DNA of 18,894 bases from positions 1 through 18,894 of the forward strand of contig SKRK01000237.1 of assembly GCA_007118525.1 (NCBI GenBank). Reading direction: 5' to 3'. The stretch is from Balneolaceae bacterium (GTDB taxonomy: Bacteria > Bacteroidota > Rhodothermia > Balneolales > Balneolaceae). The notes beneath the pieces are model-generated. The model had not been told where the DNA came from and searched no databases. It was given only the letters and a program-made list of their open reading frames with translations. Each line of letters starts with the position of its first letter. The stretch's first letter is position 1. Position numbers and translations under genes: made by a program. Positions 1 through 6,242 of this stretch are shown piece by piece.

Positions 1-1
1 A

Positions 2-205
2 ACTGCCTGCCAACGCTATCAACATCTGCGGCAGAAAAAAGTTATGAAAATTGTGGCAGATTCCTGGCGGTTCGGTAAAGCTTCCCATTCTAAAAATCCG
101 CTTCTCCACTACGGATACCGCTTTATACTCACACATGCGCCGGAATTTGTCATCCGCCGGCAGGAACAATTTTTGAATAGGTTAGACTACCTTCAAAAGA
201 TCTAA
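2..205 (+). CDS. C-terminal fragment, possible FAD-dependent monooxygenase
   Basis: An open frame enters from the left edge and gives 67 residues before a TAA stop at 203-205. The fragment begins with a helix-like YQHLRQKKVMKIV stretch, then SWRFGK and NPLL, and ends with a charged amphipathic helix. This pattern (Tyr-x-x-x-Arg followed by a basic helix, then a short Phe-Gly-Lys/Asn-Pro-Leu segment) resembles the last part of group A flavin-dependent monooxygenases of the UbiH/zeaxanthin-epoxidase type. The FAD- and NADPH-binding motifs would lie outside the window, so the assignment is an inference from the tail alone. That the frame is truly coding is more likely than the family name. A hairpin overlaps its stop codon. 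Confidence 0.4.
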   Translation, partial: TACQRYQHLRQKKVMKIVADSWRFGKASHSKNPLLHYGYRFILTHAPEFVIRRQEQFLNRLDYLQKI

Positions 206-209
206 CCTA
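178..209 (+). terminator. Hairpin at the 3' end of the upstream gene
   Basis: A perfect 9-bp inverted repeat, TAGGTTAGA at 178-186 and TCTAACCTA at 201-209, encloses a 14-base loop and includes the stop codon at 203-205. No T-tract follows, so an intrinsic terminator is doubtful. It may instead be an mRNA 3'-end stabilising hairpin or a chance repeat. Confidence 0.3.
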
Positions 210-271
210 CAATTCACTTCAAAACTTATCCGTCAGCTCTTTGAAAATTTGCAGGCTTTTATCTGAAATTG

Positions 272-317
272 ATTGTACAATTGAAAAAAATGCAAAAATT
301 GCGTAATTTGGCGTAAT
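272..317 (+). promoter_or_regulatory. Operator/promoter region of the toxin-antitoxin pair
   Basis: Two kinds of symmetry are packed directly in front of the antitoxin. A perfect 10-bp palindrome, ATTGTACAAT, lies at 272-281. A 7-bp direct repeat, GCGTAAT, lies at 301-307 and 311-317, so the copies are exactly 10 bp (about one helical turn) apart. A near-consensus Bacteroidota -7 element (TAATTTGG at 304-311, against TAnnTTTG) overlaps the repeats, with a TTG about 20 bases upstream. Xre-type antitoxins normally repress their own operon, so these repeats are good operator candidates. The second copy overlaps the ATG at 316, which hints that the true start may be the ATG at 340. Confidence 0.4.
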
Positions 318-783
318 GTATAAAGTAAAATGGCGCATCATGAAGCAAGAAAAAAAATACCCCCTCGCAGATCATCAAGATCAAAATATTATCAGCGAGC
401 CATACATCGCCTGGGGTTTACCCGATGCTGCTGCAAAAATTAGCGAAGGCCTGCACACCGATATACTTGCTACAATACAGAACCGCCTTAATCTCTCCAA
501 TCATGAGCTTGCAGATCTGCTTTTGATATCGCCGCGCACTCTTGATCGCCGAAAAAAAGAATCTGTACTTCCTTCCGACGAGTCCGAGCGCAGTTATCGC
601 ATTGCAAGGCTTACCGATCTGGCTTTTCAGATATTTGGCAGCAAAGAAAAGGCAGCCAAATGGTTTAATGAGCCAAACTATGCCCTTGGTAATAAAAAGC
701 CCATCGAGCTGGTAAAAACCGAACCCGGTGCCAGGCTTGTCGAGAATACTCTTGGCCGTATTCGTTACGGTGTAACCGTATAA
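316..783 (+). CDS. Xre/MbcA/ParS-type antitoxin (DUF2384)
   Basis: This 155-residue protein is the probable antitoxin of a type II RES-Xre module. It should bind and block the RES toxin and repress the shared promoter. A helix-turn-helix-like segment spans about residues 58-82 (LSNHELADLLLISPRTLDRR). The C-terminal DUF2384 part, about residues 98-153, shows the expected features: LAFQIFGSKEKAAKWF, an Asn-x-x-Leu-Gly turn, a Pro-Ile-Glu-Leu step, and Thr-x-x-Gly-Ala-Arg-x-Val-x-x-x-Leu-Gly-Arg-Ile-x-x-Gly-Val near the end. In this family the C-terminus usually plugs the toxin active site. One base separates its stop from the toxin start, as expected for co-translation. The start is uncertain: ATG 316 gives the longest form, but ATG 340 (residue 9) would free the operator repeat and is equally plausible. 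Confidence 0.88.
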   Translation: MYKVKWRIMKQEKKYPLADHQDQNIISEPYIAWGLPDAAAKISEGLHTDILATIQNRLNLSNHELADLLLISPRTLDRRKKESVLPSDESERSYRIARLTDLAFQIFGSKEKAAKWFNEPNYALGNKKPIELVKTEPGARLVENTLGRIRYGVTV

Positions 784-784
784 A

Positions 785-1252
785 ATGAAACGTGTCAGGG
801 TATGGCATATAACCCATAAAAATTACGCTTCCGATGCTTTTTCGGGCGAAGGAGCCCGATTTTACGGTGGACGCTTTAACAGTGCAGGATATCCTGCTGT
901 ATATACGTCCGGCAGCCTCTCTCTTGCGCTTTTAGAGTCATTGGTTCAGACAAATGACAGAGAATTCTTTTCATCGTGCGTTTACTTTTATGCCGATATA
1001 CCTGAATCGATTATTCAAGAATATAAAACTGAAATGCTGCCGTACGGCTGGGATGCAAAACCATGTGAACCTGTCTCACAACAATTTGGTGATGAATGGT
1101 TATCGGCTGCAAAATATGCTGTTTTAAAAGTACCTAGTGCGGTGCTGCCTGTGGAATGGAATTATGTATTAAACCCAAACCATCCGGATTTCAGTAAAGC
1201 TCATGTTTCTGATGAAAATAGTCTGCCTTTTGATAATAGATTGGTAACATAA
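785..1252 (+). CDS. RES-domain toxin, probable NAD+-degrading enzyme
   Basis: This 155-residue protein matches the RES family in length and in its three name-giving positions: Arg30 in a Gly-Gly-Arg-Phe-Asn motif, Glu51 in Leu-Leu-Glu-Ser-Leu, and Ser118 in Val-Pro-Ser-Ala-Val. The following VEWNYVLNPNHPDF stretch is also typical of the family. Characterised RES toxins degrade cellular NAD+ by phosphorolysis or hydrolysis, with an ART-like fold, and so stop growth when the antitoxin is lost. That activity is inferred here from the family. The gene lies directly after a DUF2384 antitoxin, the canonical order. All three family residues are present and the frame is intact, so the toxin appears functional. 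The module lies in the accessory-looking left end of the window. Confidence 0.9.
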   Translation: MKRVRVWHITHKNYASDAFSGEGARFYGGRFNSAGYPAVYTSGSLSLALLESLVQTNDREFFSSCVYFYADIPESIIQEYKTEMLPYGWDAKPCEPVSQQFGDEWLSAAKYAVLKVPSAVLPVEWNYVLNPNHPDFSKAHVSDENSLPFDNRLVT

Positions 1253-1286
1253 TTGAAGAAGGCAATAATTTTTTGGAGCTGTTGTA

Positions 1287-1306
1287 TTTCCTTTCAGGAA
1301 AATTTT
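1287..1306 (+). terminator. Weak terminator-like hairpin after the toxin gene
   Basis: TTTCCT at 1287-1292 pairs with AGGAAA at 1296-1301 around a 3-base loop, and a short ATTTT follows. The stem is only 6 bp with two GC pairs, so efficiency would be low. Its position 35 bases after the toxin stop is the main support. Confidence 0.25.
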
Positions 1307-1355
1307 ATGCTAATTACAGAAGCTAAATAATACCAAGAGATAAAATTAAACCACC

Positions 1356-1895
1356 ATGAGTAAATCAAACAATAACCTGGACCAATACATTATTCAACTA
1401 ATTGAAGATTTGCGTTATTCAGCCCAAAATCTTCCCGACCCGAACGAGGTGGCAGAGTTTGATGAAGAGAGCCTGCCAGAAGAGCTGAAAATGTTTGCCG
1501 ATGTGGAGCGGTATCTGCATGGGAAAGCCAAAAAGCTCGCGATCGTCACCGGTATTGAAACCGAAAAGTTTCCCCCGGTTGAGCGCCTGAACGATGCACA
1601 TTTATCCCTGCTTGTAAACGAAATGATCCGGCTGCTCGGCGCATATGGGTTCTATTCAGGCTTTCCCGATAAACTGCCTGATGAATGGAAATACCGGGCG
1701 TTGCGGAAAAAGTGGGATAAGGAGGTAGTCTATGCGGGCGGTGAAGGGATTGTTCACTTTGATTTTTGCAGCTATGAACCTGATAATTGCCCTTTTCCAG
1801 AGCAGTATTGCGGTTGTAAAGACTTTGAGGATCCGGATTACCTTGACGATTCGGATTTCAGCAATGATGATCGGTACGGTGCCGAACCGTTTTAA
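1356..1895 (+). CDS. Unrecognised protein with cysteine-rich C-terminal tail
   Basis: I do not recognise this 179-residue protein. It has no signal peptide or membrane segment, so it is probably cytoplasmic. About the first 120 residues look helical and acidic, with a hydrophobic core around residues 80-103 (HLSLLVNEMIRLLGAYGFYSG). The tail is distinctive: Cys138, Cys145, Cys152 and Cys154 form a C-x6-C-x6-C-x-C pattern with Pro-Phe-Pro-Glu in the middle and His134 just before it, followed by a very acidic end rich in Asp (residues 156-172). Four closely spaced cysteines suggest a zinc or other metal site, which is an inference. It lies alone, about 100 bases after the toxin gene, on the same strand, and may be accessory cargo. 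The ATG at 1356 is the first in a well-behaved frame. Confidence 0.75.
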   Translation: MSKSNNNLDQYIIQLIEDLRYSAQNLPDPNEVAEFDEESLPEELKMFADVERYLHGKAKKLAIVTGIETEKFPPVERLNDAHLSLLVNEMIRLLGAYGFYSGFPDKLPDEWKYRALRKKWDKEVVYAGGEGIVHFDFCSYEPDNCPFPEQYCGCKDFEDPDYLDDSDFSNDDRYGAEPF

Positions 1896-1932
1896 TATTC
1901 GTTTTTAACAAACCTTAGGGTTTCCTTGTTTG

Positions 1933-1985
1933 CTCTGCGGTTCATTCACATGAACAGAGGCAGTTCAAAACCGAAATGTGAATGA
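1933..1985. repeat. Two overlapping, mutually exclusive hairpins in an intergenic gap
   Basis: The gap at 1896-2084 holds two inverted repeats sharing one arm. A short hairpin forms from GTTCAT (1940-1945) and ATGAAC (1950-1955) with a TCAC loop, extended by CTCT (1933-1936) and AGAG (1956-1959) across a 3-base bulge. A longer-range repeat pairs TCATTCACAT (1942-1951) with ATGTGAATGA (1976-1985), a perfect 10 bp. Both use 1942-1951, so they cannot form together. A third small stem (AAACC 1910-1914 with GGTTT 1919-1923) lies just upstream. Function is unknown. Confidence 0.4.
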
Positions 1986-2084
1986 CTTGTCGAACAGCGG
2001 GGTTTTAAGGCATGAATCTTTCCTTCATCTCTCATCAGAAATCGCTACATTTTTTGTATATATCATTCTGTGAGACCAGAGCAC

Positions 2085-2642
2085 ATGCAAAAAAAGTCAG
2101 ACTACATATTCAAATACCCTCCCAACCTGCAAGAACTCGATCTTGCAACCATGGTGAGTATGTACCGCGACAGGGGTGAACCCCGCAAAGCAGCTCCCGG
2201 TAAATACCTGGCATGCACTACCACCCATAAGCTTCTGAAGGAGGCCAAGTGGTGGTTTGGGCTTTACTACAGCCAGGCTGCATGGGATGATCTGCTTACC
2301 AAGGGTTCTGAAGGATATCCCCTCACAGAAGCTGAGATGAATGTGTTTGGATTGATTCTCGCATCCGAAGAGCCGCCGCACCGTGAATATGTTGAAAAGC
2401 ATATCGGTGTGCTCCCCAAACTGGCCTACCTGATTGTTAACGACCTGAAACAGTTCGGGTTTATTCTCGAAGATGAACACGGGTTCTTACGTATCACTCC
2501 CCGTGGCGAACGCGCCCTTCAGGGTATTACACGGCGGTTGTATGAAAAGCGCTTTACCCCGGAAATGCTGGTTGCCTATCATCAAACCGAAGATCTTAAA
2601 AAAGAAGAGAGCCACAGCAACGACCAGCCATCACTGTTCTGA
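2085..2642 (+). CDS. Unrecognised protein with probable winged-helix C-terminus
   Basis: I do not recognise this protein of about 185 residues (counting from ATG 2085; a GTG at 2070 would add five). There is no signal peptide or transmembrane segment. The second half, about residues 90-155 of this form, reads like a winged helix: helix-forming PHREYVEKH, a hydrophobic recognition-like helix (LAYLIVNDLKQFGFI), then a wing-like FILEDEHGFLRITPRGERAL. The first half contains several Trp and Tyr residues (KWWFGLYY). The end is charged and finishes in Ser-Leu-Phe. It lies 181 bases before argS on the same strand, and a promoter-like element in that gap suggests argS can be transcribed separately. 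A DNA-binding or adaptor role is possible but not shown. Confidence 0.72.
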   Translation: MQKKSDYIFKYPPNLQELDLATMVSMYRDRGEPRKAAPGKYLACTTTHKLLKEAKWWFGLYYSQAAWDDLLTKGSEGYPLTEAEMNVFGLILASEEPPHREYVEKHIGVLPKLAYLIVNDLKQFGFILEDEHGFLRITPRGERALQGITRRLYEKRFTPEMLVAYHQTEDLKKEESHSNDQPSLF

Positions 2643-2775
2643 TTACAGAATTCAGAAACGGTTGTTTTCCCAATTCAACTCTCAAATGATCTCTGAACTC
2701 TCTCCTGAAACCGAAACCCGGGTCTTGAAGTTTGTGTCCTAACCAATTCTTCGGGAAATGAGCTTGTGAATATTG

Positions 2776-2783
2776 TATCTTTG
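2776..2783 (+). promoter_or_regulatory. Bacteroidota-type -7 element before argS
   Basis: TATCTTTG matches the Bacteroidota sigma-A -7 consensus TAnnTTTG exactly. Transcription starting a few bases downstream would leave a leader of roughly 34 bases before the argS ATG at 2824. I see no good -33 TTTG at the usual distance, so this is a candidate only. Confidence 0.45.
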
Positions 2784-2823
2784 AGCTTTCCAATTCTCAA
2801 GCCTTTGAACACTCAAACATTTT

Positions 2824-4458
2824 ATGGATCAGTACCTGCAAAACATTATCCGGAAAGCGCTCATTGAAATGGGTGTATCTGAAGAAGCAATACCTGAAAT
2901 ACAGATTGAGACACCCCGCGATCCATCTCACGGTGATTCGGCTACCAACGTAGCCATGGCCCTGGCTAAACCACTTCGTAACAATCCCCGAAAAATTGCA
3001 GAAGAGCTGGTAAAGAATTTAAAAACCGATCCCGACAAAATTTCATCTGTTGAAATTGCAGGCCCCGGTTTTATCAATTTTCGCTATTCAGACAACTACC
3101 TGTATGCAGAGCTGAAGCAGCTTCTGGAAATGGGAAATGAGTTTGGAAAGGGCTCCGATAATCGTGGTGTTAACGCGCTGGTTGAGTTTGTGAGCGCCAA
3201 TCCTACCGGGCCGTTAACGGTTGGGCACGGGCGAAATGCAGTATTGGGCGATACGGTAGCGCGGCTGCTGGAGTGGACCGGAGCCGAGGTTCAGCGAGAA
3301 TACTATTTTAACAATGCCGGCCGTCAGATGCGTGTGCTTGGCCAGAGTGTTCAGGCGCGCTATTTACAGCAACTGGGCAAAAAAGCTGACCTTCCGGAAG
3401 GAGGCTACGAAGGAGAATACATTGTTGATATTGCAAAAAGCCTTGTGGAAGAGCATGGCGATTCTCTGCTGAATGAGGCCGATGAAAAGCTCTTCAAAGA
3501 GAAGGCGGAAGCGGCCATCTTTGACGAAATCAAGAAAACCCTTGAGAGGATGAATATTGTAATGGACTCCTTCTTCAACGAGAATACGCTGTATGAAGAT
3601 GGATCCATAGATCAAACTATTGAAAAGTTTCGAAAAAAGGGGCTTGCATACGATAAAGACGGAGCGGTTTGGTTCAAAACCACAGAATTTGGCAAGGATA
3701 AGGATACGGTTCTGATTAAAAGCACCGGCGAACCCACCTATCGGCTGCCGGATATTGCCTACCATGCCAATAAACTAGAGCGAGGGTTTGATCTCTGCCT
3801 GGATGTTTTTGGGGCGGATCACATAGACACGTACCCGGATGTACTGAACGGCATTGATGTTTTAGGATACGACAAATCAAAAGTTGATGTCCTTGTTTAC
3901 CAATTTGTTACCCTTGTAAAAGATGGGAAACCCTATAAGATGAGCACCCGAAAAGCCAATTTTGTCACCCTTGATGAGCTGATGGACGAGGTTGGCGAGG
4001 ATGTTACCCGCTTTTTCTTTCTGATGAGATCGCCCAACACCCACCTTGAATTTGATGTGGCCCAGGCAAAGGAGGCTGGCGAAAAAAATCCGGTGTTTTA
4101 CCTGCAATATGCGCACGCCCGAATTCAGTCTATCCTGAGAAAAGTAGATGAGATTGCAGAGTTTTCAGATATGGCGGATCTGTCTGTATTGACTCATGAT
4201 TCCGAAATTACTCTCATTAAAAAAATGCTCAGTTTTCCGGATGCCGTGTCGCTGGCAGCTTCGCACCGGGAACCCCACAGAGTCATTACCTATCTGAATG
4301 AACTGGCATCGAACTTTACTACATTCTACCACGATTGCAGGATCGTTGGAGAGGACAAAGCCATTATGCAGGCCCGCAGCGAACTGGCAAAAGCGGTAGC
4401 TGCAGTGCTCAGAAATGGGCTGGGCATCCTTGGAATCACTGCGCCGGACAGAATGTAG
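2824..4458 (+). CDS. argS: Arginyl-tRNA synthetase
   Basis: This cytoplasmic class I aminoacyl-tRNA synthetase charges tRNA-Arg with arginine using ATP. The 544-residue length is normal for the bacterial enzyme. The N-terminal additional domain (about 1-110) contains the family's GDSATNVAMALAK and EIAGPGFINF segments. The catalytic domain begins with EFVSANPTGPLTVGHGRNA at about 121-139, where VGHG is the HIGH signature; YYFNNAG follows at about 160-166. The KMSK-type loop is KMSTRK at 372-377. The C-terminal anticodon-binding helical domain starts with FYLQYAHARIQSILRK and ends with the typical GLGILGITAPDRM. The frame is intact and the ATG at 2824 gives the usual N-terminus. It converges on the methyltransferase gene with a gap of 64 bases. 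Confidence 0.98.
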   Translation: MDQYLQNIIRKALIEMGVSEEAIPEIQIETPRDPSHGDSATNVAMALAKPLRNNPRKIAEELVKNLKTDPDKISSVEIAGPGFINFRYSDNYLYAELKQLLEMGNEFGKGSDNRGVNALVEFVSANPTGPLTVGHGRNAVLGDTVARLLEWTGAEVQREYYFNNAGRQMRVLGQSVQARYLQQLGKKADLPEGGYEGEYIVDIAKSLVEEHGDSLLNEADEKLFKEKAEAAIFDEIKKTLERMNIVMDSFFNENTLYEDGSIDQTIEKFRKKGLAYDKDGAVWFKTTEFGKDKDTVLIKSTGEPTYRLPDIAYHANKLERGFDLCLDVFGADHIDTYPDVLNGIDVLGYDKSKVDVLVYQFVTLVKDGKPYKMSTRKANFVTLDELMDEVGEDVTRFFFLMRSPNTHLEFDVAQAKEAGEKNPVFYLQYAHARIQSILRKVDEIAEFSDMADLSVLTHDSEITLIKKMLSFPDAVSLAASHREPHRVITYLNELASNFTTFYHDCRIVGEDKAIMQARSELAKAVAAVLRNGLGILGITAPDRM

Positions 4459-4488
4459 GCTACCGTGTGGACACATTTTGATATAGAA

Positions 4489-4505
4489 AAAGGAGATACT
4501 TCTTT
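4489..4505 (-). terminator. Weak hairpin between convergent genes
   Basis: AAAGGAG (4489-4495) and CTTCTTT (4499-4505) form a 7-bp stem with one G-T wobble and a 3-base loop. Read on the minus strand, the stem runs into a short T-rich stretch (CTTTTTCTATAT), which suits termination of the methyltransferase transcript better than that of argS. The stem is AU-rich, so the call is tentative. Confidence 0.3.
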
Positions 4506-4522
4506 GATCCAGGGTGTTGAGT

Positions 4523-5326
4523 TTAAATCGACTTCAATTTTGAAAAACAGACGATTCCTTTGGTGATCTGCTCTTCAGCCACAAACCCTGCACGGGCAAA
4601 CAGTTCGTTACTCTCATCCACCGTCCAGAATTTAATACCGCCCCATTCGGCCGACTCCTGCAGCAGGCGGCCTGCCCAGTGATCTGCTTTAATAAGATGC
4701 ATCATAAACATGTTTCCATTCTCTTTTAGCACCCTGTGGCATTCAAAAAGTACTTTTAACTCATCGGTTAATTCATTCAGGGTACCGCCCATTACCACTC
4801 CGTCGAACGTGTTGGCAAAAAAGGGCATCTCCCGGGCGTCGGCCCTTATGAAGTAGATATCGGTCTCATCGGCCTCTGCTTTAAGCCGGGCCTCCAGAAG
4901 CATCGCTTTCGAAAAATCGATTGCCACCTGCACGCTTTTGGGCTCAGCTTTTTTTAACAGTCTTGAATAGAGGGCAGTTGAGCATCCCACATCCATATAG
5001 ACACCCCCCGCCCTGGGTTTTACCCACTCCAGCAGAAGCTCCTTCTCTTTTTCTATGGGAAAATCCTCGCCTGTGAGCAGAGTGAGCGAGCGTTTTCTCC
5101 AGAGATCTTCATAGACTGACGCTGTAATTTTCCAGTGATTTGTGCTTTGAGCCAGGGTGTAACTCTTCTCGACGTTAATCAGGTCAATAATGTTATTTTT
5201 GATACTGTATTCGTCTCCCTTTCCGGAGCTCACCGAACCGTTAAAGGGCTTTGAGAGGTTGGCTACCGCTGCTGGAATCTCGATAGACTCCTGGTCGTGG
5301 AGGGGTGATCGTACCTGGATTGTCAT
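4523..5326 (-). CDS. Class I SAM-dependent methyltransferase, substrate unknown
   Basis: A 267-residue soluble protein of the methyltransferase-11 type. The SAM-binding Rossmann fold starts at about residue 109: motif I is DVGCSTALYSR (112-122), strand 2 ends in Ala-Ile-Asp (Asp137) for the ribose hydroxyls, and RADAREMPF (161-169) is the adenine-side motif followed by the usual Phe-Asp-Gly-Val-Val. Motif I departs from the common GCGTG form, with Ser and Ala replacing the second and third glycines. The N-terminal 60 residues include YSIKNNIIDLI, which recalls the Trm112/RlmA-like segment (Y-x-I-x-N-G-I-x-D-L) before many such methyltransferases, but the zinc cysteines are missing. It follows a SAM hydrolase gene on the same strand by 124 bases. 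The substrate (small molecule, lipid quinone or RNA) cannot be told. Confidence 0.85.
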   Translation of the reverse strand: MTIQVRSPLHDQESIEIPAAVANLSKPFNGSVSSGKGDEYSIKNNIIDLINVEKSYTLAQSTNHWKITASVYEDLWRKRSLTLLTGEDFPIEKEKELLLEWVKPRAGGVYMDVGCSTALYSRLLKKAEPKSVQVAIDFSKAMLLEARLKAEADETDIYFIRADAREMPFFANTFDGVVMGGTLNELTDELKVLFECHRVLKENGNMFMMHLIKADHWAGRLLQESAEWGGIKFWTVDESNELFARAGFVAEEQITKGIVCFSKLKSI

Positions 5327-5450
5327 AGTGAATGAGTTATTGATAAATATTAACAGCCCGATATCTCCAAAAAACGCAAATGCTCCTTAATCGGGGATCG
5401 GGTGTATGAGCATATAATATCCTTACGACAACATCAATCGCGTAGTTTCG

Positions 5451-6239
5451 CTACTTCTGAAGAAAGATTGAGATCTGTGCCCCTTTCTGAACACCAAGCA
5501 TCTCTTTTGCATTTCCTTTATTGATGGCTATTTCTAAGGTTCCCGAGCTTCCGATATAGGCTGCCGGTTCGCCATCGGGAACATCACCGAAGGTATCCAC
5601 AATTTCATCCAGAATTGTATTGCCCACATATATTCTGAATCTTGAATCGCCAACCGCCTTTTCAATCATAGATGCCGGTATATTGGAGATCAGATTTCCA
5701 AAGCGATCGATATGAACAATCCAGCCCTGAATTCCATCTCTGTCGGAAATGGGGACAGCCCAGCGATAGGTTACGAGATCTTTTGCAGGCTCACCCAGTT
5801 CAGAAAGTGAAACACCATTGGCAAGATGCGCAGCCACCGGAGAAAAGATGTCGCGTCCATGAAATGTGTGGGAGGGGTTTTCTATCCAAAACTTTGGGTT
5901 GGTAAGCCTCCAGGCTTCATATTCAAATTCATCCGCGATCAGTGAAAAAATACCGTTATCCGGGCCAACAAACAGCTGGTTATTTATGCGCATTACAACC
6001 GGATCTCTCCGGGTACCCACACCGGGGTCTACAACCACAAGGTGTACGGTACCGGCAGGAAAGTGCATGGAAGCATTTCGCAATACCCAGGCACCGGCCA
6101 TAATATCCTGAGGCGGAATTTGGTGAGATACATCTACAAGGCGAACATCCGGGCTGATACCCAGAATTACCGCCTTCATAACACTTACATAGTGATCTTG
6201 CAGTCCGAAGTCTGTTGTAAGTGTGATGATTGATGACAT
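5451..6239 (-). CDS. SAM hydroxide adenosyltransferase (DUF62 family)
   Basis: This 262-residue protein belongs to the fluorinase/chlorinase-like DUF62 family, whose common bacterial and archaeal members hydrolyse S-adenosylmethionine to adenosine and methionine. The N-terminal domain starts with the typical ITLTTDFGLQDHYVSVMKAV. The family's conserved Asp-Arg-His triad is visible as Asp71 (VVDPGVGTRR), Arg78 and His127 (TFHGRD). VGPDNGIF and the Pro-Val-Ala-Ala-His segment are also typical. The C-terminal domain (about 165-262) carries HIDRFGNLISNI and a YIGSSGTLEIAINKGNA segment. The ATG at 6239 lies four bases from the dnaN stop, so the two genes are almost certainly co-transcribed. Halogenase activity is unlikely, because the triad fits the hydrolase subgroup. 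Confidence 0.93.
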   Translation of the reverse strand: MSSIITLTTDFGLQDHYVSVMKAVILGISPDVRLVDVSHQIPPQDIMAGAWVLRNASMHFPAGTVHLVVVDPGVGTRRDPVVMRINNQLFVGPDNGIFSLIADEFEYEAWRLTNPKFWIENPSHTFHGRDIFSPVAAHLANGVSLSELGEPAKDLVTYRWAVPISDRDGIQGWIVHIDRFGNLISNIPASMIEKAVGDSRFRIYVGNTILDEIVDTFGDVPDGEPAAYIGSSGTLEIAINKGNAKEMLGVQKGAQISIFLQK

Positions 6240-6242
6240 GCT

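Noticed and set aside
3364..3765. A 133-codon open frame on the minus strand inside argS
   Set aside because: It lies fully antisense to a well-supported argS frame and its translation has no recognisable family features; it is a codon-bias shadow.
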